DNA of 15,207 nucleotides from Candidatus Omnitrophota bacterium (GCA_028702365.1 JAQVOZ010000011.1:1-15207); one strand, 5' to 3'. Numbered from the stretch's first letter, positions 6,124 to 14,030 are shown. Notes: generated by a model from the sequence alone, not told the origin. Numbers and translations are program-made.

Positions 6124-7968
6124 ATGGTTGATATAGCTGGGGTGTTTAACTTCGAAAAAGAATCAGGCGATAATTATGCAAATCCGTTATACGGTCTTTA
6201 TAGCGGCGCAGTTTGCCGCAGCGTTTTAAAAGAGAAAAAAGTAAAATACGGAATACTTTTCTATGCACAAGAAGAATGTTCGTCCGGTGCGTATTTTGCA
6301 GGCGCAGTAGATATTTTTATTTTTGGCGTGGTTTTTCCAAACAATAAATATAACGATAGTAATCCACCCAAACAGAAAAGATTGCAGCCATGCGAGTTAT
6401 ATGAGGTTTTTAAAAAATACGGCACCGCAATGGTTGAATATATAAAAGGTAATTTTTCTATTGTTATATACGACAACAGCAAAAAAGAACTATTTCTTAC
6501 AAGCAGCAGGCTGAACACTTTGCCTTTATTCTATTGCCTAAGAAATAATGATTTCATATTTTCTTCTTCAATCAAGTCTGTTATGCGCCTGTCTGGCATG
6601 TCTGTACAACTGGATGAGCGTGCAATGGTTGAGCAGGCGCTGTTTTATAACCCTTTGGGGAAAAGGACACATATAAATAATATTTTCCAGCTTAAGCCTG
6701 CGGAAATTTTGAAATTTGATGAGTTGGGGATTAAAACAGAAAAATATTGGGACATAAAAAACCTTTTTACCTGCGAAAGGCTACTTGCTGAAAGCCAAGC
6801 TATGGAAAAATGCATTTATTTAATGAAGAACAATATGAATTTATATACCTCAGACACGGATAAATTTTTGCTTTCTTTAACGGGGGGATTTGATTCCAGG
6901 ACAAATTTGGCATTACTGGATAGAAACCAGGAAGATTTTTTGTGCTACTCTTATGGCATGCCGGGCAGCAGCCAAATAAAGATACCGCTTCTCATCTCAA
7001 AAATATTAAATCTAAATTACAAAACAATTTTTTTAGATAATGATTTCGAAGGTAAATATGAAGAATATGCCATAAAAGCATTGGAATACTCTGACGGTAC
7101 CGCGCCCATTTCGCATGCCAATTTTCCATATGTGTATGAACAATTAAGCAGCTTTTCAAAAATTAACATAACCGGTTTATTTGGCAGCGAAATTATAAAA
7201 CCATTATATAAAGCCAATACCAAGTTAAATCAGGAAACAATTAATTTATTTTTATGTAGCAATTTTGATAGAGAATTTAGTAAAATAATAATGAAACTAA
7301 AAGAAAAAAGTTTTCTGCAGCCAAAAATTATCGACAGGTATACTGGAGAACTTAGAGAAGACTTCCTCAATGAAAACATTAATAGTTTGAGAGGGTTTAA
7401 TAAACAGGTTATGTTGCATATTTTCTTTCTAGAAGAAGCAATAAGAAAATATTTTATGCGGGAAATAAGAATAGAGAGACGGTACGTTGAGTCAAGGGCC
7501 CCTTATTTTGATGATGATTTTTTGCAGCTTATCTTTAGGACCCCCTTTGCAGGCTTGTATAAAGGCGCAGGCAAAAGAAATATTTTCTCAAGACGGAAAA
7601 GCCAGACGTTTTATGCCAAAGTTATTAATCTCACCAATCCCGCCCTGGGGGATATTATTATTGATAAAGGCTATTCGCCGAAAGACCTGCTCCAGCCAGC
7701 CGCCTTAAGGCTTGTTAAGGTTTTGCCTCTGTATTTGAAGCAAAGGGCAATCAATAAAATGAAAGGCAACGATACGTTTAAATCTCAAATATGGGCAAAA
7801 AATATTATTGAAAAATATATATATAAAATAGGTAATGCTGATGATATTTTTACAGACAAATTGATTAATGATTTTAAACAAGGATTGCATCTCAAAAATG
7901 ATTTTAGATTTTTTTCCATGTTTTCTTTGAGGCTGTGGCTATATTCATTGGATAAAGGATTATTATGA
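6124..7968 (+). CDS. Asparagine synthetase-like protein lacking the glutaminase cysteine
   Basis: A 614-residue protein with the two-domain plan of class II glutamine amidotransferases/asparagine synthetases. The start MVDIAGVF aligns with the family's MCGIAGVF, so the catalytic Cys2 is Val. The NGEIYN-type glutamine-binding segment is also not recognisable, although the fold can be followed in KGNFSIVIYD (108-117) and SSRLNTLPLFY (127-137, family RDRxGxxPLYY). The synthetase domain has the pyrophosphate loop SLTGGFDS (251-258). A second motif, GLFGSE (351-356), matches the family's G-GGDE with Ser in place of Asp. It probably forms an acyl-adenylate and uses ammonia or another amine directly, as in beta-lactam synthetases, which also lost the Cys. 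Its stop overlaps the next start (ATGA). The substrate is unknown. Confidence 0.88.
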   Translation: MVDIAGVFNFEKESGDNYANPLYGLYSGAVCRSVLKEKKVKYGILFYAQEECSSGAYFAGAVDIFIFGVVFPNNKYNDSNPPKQKRLQPCELYEVFKKYGTAMVEYIKGNFSIVIYDNSKKELFLTSSRLNTLPLFYCLRNNDFIFSSSIKSVMRLSGMSVQLDERAMVEQALFYNPLGKRTHINNIFQLKPAEILKFDELGIKTEKYWDIKNLFTCERLLAESQAMEKCIYLMKNNMNLYTSDTDKFLLSLTGGFDSRTNLALLDRNQEDFLCYSYGMPGSSQIKIPLLISKILNLNYKTIFLDNDFEGKYEEYAIKALEYSDGTAPISHANFPYVYEQLSSFSKINITGLFGSEIIKPLYKANTKLNQETINLFLCSNFDREFSKIIMKLKEKSFLQPKIIDRYTGELREDFLNENINSLRGFNKQVMLHIFFLEEAIRKYFMREIRIERRYVESRAPYFDDDFLQLIFRTPFAGLYKGAGKRNIFSRRKSQTFYAKVINLTNPALGDIIIDKGYSPKDLLQPAALRLVKVLPLYLKQRAINKMKGNDTFKSQIWAKNIIEKYIYKIGNADDIFTDKLINDFKQGLHLKNDFRFFSMFSLRLWLYSLDKGLL

Positions 7969-8966
7969 AAATACTTAAGGTAATGAATTTACGTTCCAAC
8001 AGAGGAGGGCTCACAGGAGCCGTTATGGAGCTTGCGACAAGCCTTAGAAAAGAAGGTTTCTCGTTGGATATTGTTTCTATCCACGGAAAAATCAGAGAAC
8101 GCATCAAAAATATCGCAAAGATTATAAAAGGCGCAAAAAATTACGATTTGATTATGGCAACCGGATGCGCTGATTATGGTTTTTTACCAATTGCGATAGG
8201 GGTTGTTGCAGGAAGAATTCATAAAAAAAGAATTTTGGTGGACTTTCACTCGGGGTATCCTGAGCCTTTTATGCAACATTTCGGCAGGTTGGTAAAAATT
8301 TTTCTGGGGAATATTCCGGTTACGGTTGCCTCAGGGTACCTTTTTGATATTTTCAAGAAATATAAGCTGAATGTTTTCCTCATGCCTTATCATTTTCATT
8401 ACGATGCATTTCCAGAAAGGTCCAATAAGTTTGAATGGAACAAAAAAATAATGTGGGCAGCTTCATTCCAATTTATGTATGACCCCGAAACCGCGCTTAA
8501 AGCATGCAGCCTTGTGCTTGGTAAAAGGCAGGATGTGGAATTCCATTTTTTTGGCGAAGGGAAACTTTTAAAAAACCTAAGCAAAAAATACAGCCATAAA
8601 AATATTTTCTTTAAAGGGTTTATCCCGAGAAGCGAACTATTACCGCAATACCAGCAATACTGCGCATTTTTAAATACTTCTTTCGGGGACAATTTTCCTT
8701 TAAGGCTGGTTGAGGCGTCGTTTTACGAATTGCTGGTCATTTCAGCGCGTTGCAGCGGAGTAGCCACCATATATAACGATAAAGAATGTTTATTTTTTGA
8801 AAAAGGAGATTATGTAAAGTTGAGCGAGCATATATTGGGCGTTTTAGAGGGGCAGCATTTTTACGATTCTTTTCGTAATAATATGCATAAAAAGATAATG
8901 AGTTTTACATGGGAAAAAGTGCGGGATAAATGGCTGTCTTTGTTAAACGAAAATAAAACAAAATGA
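7965..8966 (+). CDS. GT4-like glycosyltransferase (second copy)
   Basis: A 333-residue GT-B glycosyltransferase related to family GT4. The N-terminal glycine loop is NRGGLTGA (12-19). The donor half includes IMWAASFQFMYDPE, VEFHFFGEGK (191-200) and the nucleotide-sugar motif GDNFPLRLVEAS. Here D242 and E250 take the place of the usual E-x7-E, a conservative change. It is slightly shorter than typical GT4 enzymes and has no membrane segment. AAAGGA lies about 6 nt before the ATG, which overlaps the upstream stop by 4 nt; the gene's own TGA overlaps the next ATG in the same way. It is only distantly similar to the GT4 protein at 1748-2860 and probably makes a different linkage. Confidence 0.88.
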   Translation: MKILKVMNLRSNRGGLTGAVMELATSLRKEGFSLDIVSIHGKIRERIKNIAKIIKGAKNYDLIMATGCADYGFLPIAIGVVAGRIHKKRILVDFHSGYPEPFMQHFGRLVKIFLGNIPVTVASGYLFDIFKKYKLNVFLMPYHFHYDAFPERSNKFEWNKKIMWAASFQFMYDPETALKACSLVLGKRQDVEFHFFGEGKLLKNLSKKYSHKNIFFKGFIPRSELLPQYQQYCAFLNTSFGDNFPLRLVEASFYELLVISARCSGVATIYNDKECLFFEKGDYVKLSEHILGVLEGQHFYDSFRNNMHKKIMSFTWEKVRDKWLSLLNENKTK

Positions 8967-9721
8967 TGGATTTTACGATAAAAACTTTAACCGGGCTGTA
9001 TAAAAATCTGGTAAAAAATAATTATGAAGTTACAACTTTATGCAGCTTTTTAAAGCGGCCCGGCCCTGGTAAAATTTGCGTCTTGCGGCACGATGTTGAC
9101 AGGCAAATTAACACTGCTTTAAAGCTGGCTGAGCTGGAAAGTAAAATGAACATAAAAGCCTCGTATTACTTCCGTTATCCCGCAACCTTCAGGGAAGATG
9201 TTATCAGAAGAATACACAAGCTTGGCCATGAAACAGGTTACCATTACGAAGTGTTGGCAAAAACAAACGGTAACTATAAAAAAGCTTTTGAATTGTTCAA
9301 AAAAGAGCTTACTGAATTCAGAAAAATCGTATCAATATGCACTATTTCCGCGCATGGTTCGCCTTTTTCAAAATGGGACAATAAAAAAATATGGGAAACT
9401 TATAAATTTACAGACCTGGGAATAACAGGCGAAGCGTATTTATCCGTCAATTTTAACGAGGTCTTTTATTTAACTGATACAGGAAGGGCATGGAATAGGA
9501 GCGAAGCTAATATTAGGGATAAGGTTGACACTAAATTTAATCTTAAATTCCGTAATACTAAAGATGTTATCGCTGCCCTGGATGGGGGGAAAATGCCGGA
9601 TAATATTATATTAAATGTTCATCCAAACAGGTGGAAGGATAATTTTTCCGGTTGGTGCGCGGAGCTGGCGATGCAGAACTTTAAAAATATCGGCAAAAGA
9701 TTTTTGCACCCGGGTAAATAA
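8963..9721 (+). CDS. Polysaccharide deacetylase-like protein (second, short type)
   Basis: A 252-residue NodB-fold protein of the 'RHDVD' subgroup. LRHDVDRQ (41-48) carries the motif 1 aspartates; LGHETGYHYE (87-96) supplies metal-binding His89 and His94. TISAHGSPFS (127-136) and a late NVHPNRW (218-224) complete the likely active site. The YLTDTGRAWN segment (169-178) is also typical of this subgroup as found in surface-polysaccharide loci. It has no signal peptide and should act in the cytoplasm on an N-acyl sugar, but catalysis is not certain for this divergent subgroup. It starts within the stop of the GT4 gene (ATGATGG, two Met codons) without a clear Shine-Dalgarno sequence and is followed 2 nt later by an ATP-grasp gene. 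Confidence 0.85.
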   Translation: MMDFTIKTLTGLYKNLVKNNYEVTTLCSFLKRPGPGKICVLRHDVDRQINTALKLAELESKMNIKASYYFRYPATFREDVIRRIHKLGHETGYHYEVLAKTNGNYKKAFELFKKELTEFRKIVSICTISAHGSPFSKWDNKKIWETYKFTDLGITGEAYLSVNFNEVFYLTDTGRAWNRSEANIRDKVDTKFNLKFRNTKDVIAALDGGKMPDNIILNVHPNRWKDNFSGWCAELAMQNFKNIGKRFLHPGK

Positions 9722-9723
9722 TA

Positions 9724-10878
9724 ATGATTAAAACAGTAATTATTTTAGGAAATCACGTTCAAAGTTTGGGGGTTATGCAAAGTGCGGGCAAAATGGGCCT
9801 GGAAACAACCCTGTTTAATAAGAGCAAATTATGCATAGCGGCTTTTTCCAAATATTGCAGCAATTTTATACTATACAAAGACGCAAATGAATTAAAAGAA
9901 AAATTATTGAATTTATATAAAGGAACAAAAAACGCAGTTATCATACCAACTAACGACTACCTGGTTGAATTCGTGGCAACTAATTACGATATTCTGCGCA
10001 AATATTATTATTTGGCCATACCGGAAAGCGGCGTTGCCGGTGTGTGCTTAAATAAAATTTTAACTTACCAAAAAGCTAGAGAATTCAATATACCTATTCT
10101 AAAATTTTCTATCCCAAATAATTTAACAGAAGCTTTAAATGCCGCCGAGCAAACAGGTTATCCGGTTGTTTTGCGCCCGGCATTTATGCATAAATTTTTT
10201 CCAGGAACCGGTAAAAAAATATTATTATGCAGAGACAAAAACAGCCTGATTGAAAATTATAAATTTATGTCCGGAAAAATTCCGGCAGAAGAAGTAATCG
10301 TCCAGGAATATGTCCCGAAGAAACAAAGGCGGCTGTTTTCATTTTGTTCTTTTTCTGCCGGAGGCAATATCTACGGCGGTTTTACTTTGCACAGGACGCG
10401 CCAAAGGCCGGGAGAATTTGGAATTTCTACGTTCGCAAAGACGGTAAACATCGAAGAGATAGAAAAAATGTCCATGAGCTTTCTTAAAAAAATTAATTAT
10501 TTTGGAATATCTGAAATAGAGTTTATATATGATGAGAAAAGCGGGCAATACAGCCTTATAGAAATAAACCCAAGGATGTGGAAGCAGAATTCCATAGCAG
10601 AAAAATTAGGTATAAACCTGGTAAAAATGCTGATAGACTGCCTTGGTGGAAAACAACTAAGCGTAAATATTAACCGTAAAAGCGATATAGCCTGGATAGA
10701 GCCAATTACTGATTTTTTTGCAGCGATAGATGGGCTGAGAAAGCGCGAGATTAATATCAAACAATATATAAACTCATTAAGGATGGAAAAAAAGATAGCA
10801 GTTTTCTCAATGTGCGATCCAATGCCCGGCATAATGTATATCTTACTTTTGCCGTATTTATTCAGAGAAAGGAGGTAG
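9724..10878 (+). CDS. ATP-grasp carboxylate-amine ligase (second copy)
   Basis: A 384-residue ATP-grasp protein homologous to the one at 3884-5107. Shared landmarks are IIPTNDYLVEF (73-83; FPTADEFVKF in the other), RTRQRPGEFG (224-233), E266 (SEIEF) and E280/N282 (EINPRMW). A shared C-terminal segment (IAWIEPITD; VRWVNPVQD in the other) follows. At the position of K161 in the first copy this protein has R151 (VVLRPAF). Predicted chemistry is acyl-phosphate formation followed by attack of an amine. The C-terminus is hydrophobic (PGIMYILLLPYLF). It begins 2 nt after the deacetylase-like gene, and the Shine-Dalgarno sequence of the next gene sits in its last codons. Confidence 0.9.
   Translation: MIKTVIILGNHVQSLGVMQSAGKMGLETTLFNKSKLCIAAFSKYCSNFILYKDANELKEKLLNLYKGTKNAVIIPTNDYLVEFVATNYDILRKYYYLAIPESGVAGVCLNKILTYQKAREFNIPILKFSIPNNLTEALNAAEQTGYPVVLRPAFMHKFFPGTGKKILLCRDKNSLIENYKFMSGKIPAEEVIVQEYVPKKQRRLFSFCSFSAGGNIYGGFTLHRTRQRPGEFGISTFAKTVNIEEIEKMSMSFLKKINYFGISEIEFIYDEKSGQYSLIEINPRMWKQNSIAEKLGINLVKMLIDCLGGKQLSVNINRKSDIAWIEPITDFFAAIDGLRKREINIKQYINSLRMEKKIAVFSMCDPMPGIMYILLLPYLFRERR
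10870..10875 (+). promoter_or_regulatory. Shine-Dalgarno sequence fixing a TTG start
   Basis: AGGAGG at 10870-10875 stands 5 nt before TTG 10881 and overlaps the end of the ATP-grasp gene. It is one of the strongest ribosome-binding sites in the window. It supports TTG 10881 over the in-frame ATG 10812, which would overlap the upstream gene by 67 nt and has no comparable site. Confidence 0.75.
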
Positions 10879-10880
10879 CC

Positions 10881-11687
10881 TTGGCTTATAAGTTAATTTT
10901 AGCAAATTTTTTATTGTCTTACTTTATTTTTCTTCTGACATATAAAAAATGTAAATTTCCAGAAACATGTTTTTGCCGGGAAGCCTTGATCATAGGCTGT
11001 ATTAGTTCAGCTGCCGGGTTGTTTCTTAAAATTTATGATTATACCTTCTGGTTTTTGCTGCCCATTTTCTTAATCATTTTCTTTTTAAGCTTTGCGGCGG
11101 TTGTTTTATGGAGTTTTCTCAGAGACCCGAAAAGAGAATTTGACGGCGGTAAAGACCTGGTTATTTCTCCCGCTGACGGAAGGATTATTTATATAAGGAA
11201 AGTCAATAAAGGAAATATTCCCGTATCAATAAAAGGTAAAACCAGCATGTTGTTGGAAGAAATAGTAAAAACAGATTTGTTCAACAAGGACGCTGTTATC
11301 GTCGGTATAATAATGTCTTTGCTGGACGTGCACGTAAACAGGGCGCCTGTAAACGGGGAAGTTGTATTGCAAAAACATACGGAAGGAAAATTTCTGTCTT
11401 TAAAGTCAGCAGACTCCGATACGCAGAATGAAAGAAACACCATGGTGATAAAAAACAAAAATTACCTTATAGGTGTTGTGCAGATAGCTTCAAAGAGGGT
11501 GCGCAGGATATTAAGTTTTGTTAACGAAGGCCAAAGCATAAAAAGAGGCGCCAAAATAGGAAAAATAATGTTTGGTTCCCAGGTGGATGTTATTCTGCCT
11601 GCCGATTGCGAGTTGTTAATTAAAGAAGGCGCGCGTGTGTATGCCGGAAGCTCCCCAATTGCAAAAATAGCCGGCCTTGGCCAATAA
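10881..11687 (+). CDS. Phosphatidylserine decarboxylase-family protein with three N-terminal membrane helices
   Basis: From TTG 10881 the protein has 268 residues. It is a pyruvoyl-dependent decarboxylase of the small PSD/archaetidylserine decarboxylase type. SPADG (96-100, D99), DVHVNRAPVNG (149-159, H151) and KIMFGSQVD (228-236) are all present. Self-cleavage at G232-S233 would create the beta chain and an alpha chain with N-terminal pyruvoyl, and D99/H151/S233 match the self-processing triad. Three hydrophobic segments (about 3-20, 34-49 and 56-78) anchor it in the inner membrane. The usual role is phosphatidylserine to phosphatidylethanolamine. Its place between an ATP-grasp ligase and DUF354 could mean a phospholipid partner for glycan assembly, or decarboxylation of another seryl conjugate; the sequence cannot decide. 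Confidence 0.88.
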   Translation: MAYKLILANFLLSYFIFLLTYKKCKFPETCFCREALIIGCISSAAGLFLKIYDYTFWFLLPIFLIIFFLSFAAVVLWSFLRDPKREFDGGKDLVISPADGRIIYIRKVNKGNIPVSIKGKTSMLLEEIVKTDLFNKDAVIVGIIMSLLDVHVNRAPVNGEVVLQKHTEGKFLSLKSADSDTQNERNTMVIKNKNYLIGVVQIASKRVRRILSFVNEGQSIKRGAKIGKIMFGSQVDVILPADCELLIKEGARVYAGSSPIAKIAGLGQ

Positions 11688-11694
11688 GAAAAAG

Positions 11695-12735
11695 ATGCGA
11701 ATAATAATTGATATAAACCATCCCGCGCATGTAAATTTTTTCAAAAATGCCGTGTGCAGATTGTTTGAAGACGGGCACGAAATAACAATCACAGTATTAG
11801 AGAGAGGGGTCCTGCCGCAAATCGTATTTAAAGAATTTGGCTATGTCAAATGCGTGCCGATAGGCAGGCGTTCCGGAAATATTTTCTCTATAGTTTTCGA
11901 AGCAAACTTAATCAAATTTTTTAAGATGCTGGCTTTTGTTTTTAAAAACGACATAAATATAGGTTTAGGCGTTGGCACGTTCCTGTTGGGGGCCTGTTTG
12001 AAATTTAAAGGCGTTCCAAATATACAGTTTGATGACGACATAGAACGCAAAGAAGAAATATTTCTTGAAAAAGCAACCTGCACAAAACTTTACTTTCCGC
12101 CCATTTGTAAAGCAGGGAAAAAAATCAAAACTTATAACGCATCGAAAGAATGGGCATATCTATCTCCAAAGTATTTTAATGCCAACCAAGAGGCACTAAA
12201 AGAATATAATATTAATCCTAGAGAATATATTTTTATCCGCGAAGTAGATACAGCAACCTTTAATTACAGGCATCAAAGGCCAAACCTTATAGAAAGTTTA
12301 GCGAAACAACTGCCATCTTCTTTAAAGGTATTATTATCTCTTGAGAATAAAAGCAGAAAAAACTATTATCCGCAGGAATGGATTCTGCTTAAAGAGCCGA
12401 TAAAAGATATTCATTCCTTAATGTATTTCAGTAAACTAGTCATATCTTCTGGAGATAGCATCGCTCGTGAAGGGGCATTGCTGGGGGTGCCTAGTATTTA
12501 TTGCGGATTTAGAAAAATGGCAATTAACAAATTTGTAGAAAAGAAAGGAATGTTTTATCAGATTGCGCCGAAAGAAGTTCCTGAATTTGTGAAAAAAGTT
12601 GTACAGGGGCATATTAATTTTGAAAATCAAGATATTTTTAGGCAAAAATTATTTCAAGAATGGGACGATGTAACAAAACTTATTGTCAAAGAAACCGAAG
12701 AGTACGTTAGAATAAAGGAGAAACAATGGATATAA
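11695..12735 (+). CDS. DUF354 family protein, predicted glycosyltransferase
   Basis: A 346-residue DUF354 protein. The family has a GT-B-like fold related to UDP-GlcNAc 2-epimerase/MurG-type enzymes and is common in surface-carbohydrate clusters, but its reaction is not established. The N-terminus MRIIIDINHPAHVNFFKN is the family signature. IGLGVGTFLLGACLKFKGVP is the second N-domain landmark, and SSGDSIAREGALLGVPSIYC corresponds to the nucleotide-binding 'SGGGTMAREAALLG' region of relatives, with SGDS replacing SGGGT. ATG 11695 is preferred to the in-frame TTG 11677 because family members begin at MRI, and TTG has no ribosome-binding site and would overlap the previous gene. The 3' end overlaps the dehydrogenase start by 10 nt. 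Confidence 0.85.
   Translation: MRIIIDINHPAHVNFFKNAVCRLFEDGHEITITVLERGVLPQIVFKEFGYVKCVPIGRRSGNIFSIVFEANLIKFFKMLAFVFKNDINIGLGVGTFLLGACLKFKGVPNIQFDDDIERKEEIFLEKATCTKLYFPPICKAGKKIKTYNASKEWAYLSPKYFNANQEALKEYNINPREYIFIREVDTATFNYRHQRPNLIESLAKQLPSSLKVLLSLENKSRKNYYPQEWILLKEPIKDIHSLMYFSKLVISSGDSIAREGALLGVPSIYCGFRKMAINKFVEKKGMFYQIAPKEVPEFVKKVVQGHINFENQDIFRQKLFQEWDDVTKLIVKETEEYVRIKEKQWI
12714..12720 (+). promoter_or_regulatory. Shine-Dalgarno sequence for the AlgD-like dehydrogenase
   Basis: AAAGGAG lies 5 nt upstream of ATG 12726, inside the last codons of the DUF354 gene. This good site allows independent initiation on the shared transcript and confirms the overlapping start. Confidence 0.6.
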
Positions 12736-14030
12736 GCATATTCGGTCTGGGATATGTCGGTTGTGTAAATTTAGCATGCCTCGCTAAAAGCGGGCATACG
12801 ATTGTCGGCGTAGATATTAATAAAAACAAAGTAGCATCGATTAATCAAGGCAACTCTCCTGTTTCCGAGCCAATGTTGGCGGATATTATAAAAACACAGC
12901 ACTCAAAAAACCGGGTTCGAGCAACTACCAATTTTCTAGAAGCAATTGAGAGTACTGATCTTTCGATAATCTGCGTAGGTACGCCATTGCTTTCTTCCAA
13001 AAAAACTCTCGACTTAAAAAACATATTCGCTATAACTGAACAGATAGGGAAAGGGTTAATAATAAAAAGAAAATTTCATACAATAATTATTCGTAGCACT
13101 GTAATGCCCGGGACAGTTGATAAAATAATCAGTTTGCTTGAGGTATCCACTGGTTTACGTAACAAAAAAGATTTTGCCGTGGTGCTTGTTCCGGAATTTA
13201 TGCGGGAAGGAACATCAATATATGATTATTATAATCCACCGTATGTTATTCTGGGTTCTGACTCAGAAAAAGGGTTAAAAGCGGCCAAAAACATTTATAA
13301 AAATATAAATGCTCCTGTATTGGAAATAGGAATTAAAGAAACAGAGATATTAAAACTCGTAAATAACGCTTTCCATGCGCTTAAAATATGTTTTTCCAAT
13401 GAAGTAGGGAATATATGTAAAAAATTTAACATAAATGCGTATAAAGTTATGGATATTTTTTGCAAAGATAATAAATTAAACATTTCTACCAAATATCTTA
13501 AACCAGGCTTTGCGTATGGCGGTTCCTGCCTGCCAAAAGATTTAAATGCGCTTGTTGCTGCTGCTAACAGGCAGGGTTTAAGGGTACCGCTGCTTAAGTC
13601 CGCTATTACCAGCAACAATTTTCACAAAGAAATAGCTTTCGAGTTGATACGGTCATTTAAGAAGAAAAACATCGGAATAGTTGGGCTGGCGTTTAAAAAT
13701 AATACGGATGATTTAAGGGGGAGCCCTGCCATGTATGTTGCGAGAAAATTATTGGCAAATGGGTATAAACTGAAAATATACGATAAGAATTTGCATTTCG
13801 TAAAAATAATCGGCAAGAATAAAAAATTTATGAAAGAATCCCTGCCTCATATAAAAAACTTAAAAGTAGATACGCTTAAAGAGCTAGTTAGATTTTCAGA
13901 AGTTGTGGTCATTTTTCATAAATCCCCTGGAATTATTAAGTATATTTATAATTATCCCGAAAAAAAATTTATAGACTTAGTTGGCCACGACAATAATGGA
14001 GCTTTAAAAAATTATATTAATATATTTTAA
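12726..14030 (+). CDS. Nucleotide-sugar 6-dehydrogenase, GDP-mannose 6-dehydrogenase (AlgD)-like
   Basis: A 434-residue member of the UDP-glucose/GDP-mannose dehydrogenase family, oxidising the C6 hydroxyl of a nucleotide sugar to a carboxylate with two NAD+ to give a uronic acid donor. The NAD domain begins ISIFGLGYVGCVN. The catalytic residues fall at the same numbers as in Pseudomonas AlgD: E157 (VPEFMRE), K210, N214, C268 (GFAYGGSCLPKD) and D272. The length (AlgD is 436), the IYDYYNPPYVILG segment and the tail LVGHDNNG also follow AlgD rather than UDP-glucose dehydrogenases, so GDP-mannuronate is the best guess. UDP-HexNAc substrates remain possible. It is the last gene of the compact cluster and is followed by a 109-nt gap. 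Confidence 0.9.
   Translation: MDISIFGLGYVGCVNLACLAKSGHTIVGVDINKNKVASINQGNSPVSEPMLADIIKTQHSKNRVRATTNFLEAIESTDLSIICVGTPLLSSKKTLDLKNIFAITEQIGKGLIIKRKFHTIIIRSTVMPGTVDKIISLLEVSTGLRNKKDFAVVLVPEFMREGTSIYDYYNPPYVILGSDSEKGLKAAKNIYKNINAPVLEIGIKETEILKLVNNAFHALKICFSNEVGNICKKFNINAYKVMDIFCKDNKLNISTKYLKPGFAYGGSCLPKDLNALVAAANRQGLRVPLLKSAITSNNFHKEIAFELIRSFKKKNIGIVGLAFKNNTDDLRGSPAMYVARKLLANGYKLKIYDKNLHFVKIIGKNKKFMKESLPHIKNLKVDTLKELVRFSEVVVIFHKSPGIIKYIYNYPEKKFIDLVGHDNNGALKNYINIF

Noticed and set aside
7487..7708. Plus-strand open frame of 73 codons inside the Asn-synthetase-like gene
   Set aside because: An out-of-frame internal reading with no ribosome-binding site or motif; the host gene is intact across it.
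9198..9425. Plus-strand open frame of 75 codons inside the second deacetylase-like gene
   Set aside because: A shifted reading of the conserved LGHETGYHYE region; no sign of independent coding.
10497..10832. Minus-strand open frame of 111 codons
   Set aside because: It is antisense to the ATP-grasp metal-binding region, which is well conserved; no independent support.
10812..10880. ATG 10812 as start of the phosphatidylserine decarboxylase-family gene
   Set aside because: It would overlap the ATP-grasp gene by 67 nt, lacks a good ribosome-binding site and adds non-family residues; TTG 10881 behind AGGAGG is better.
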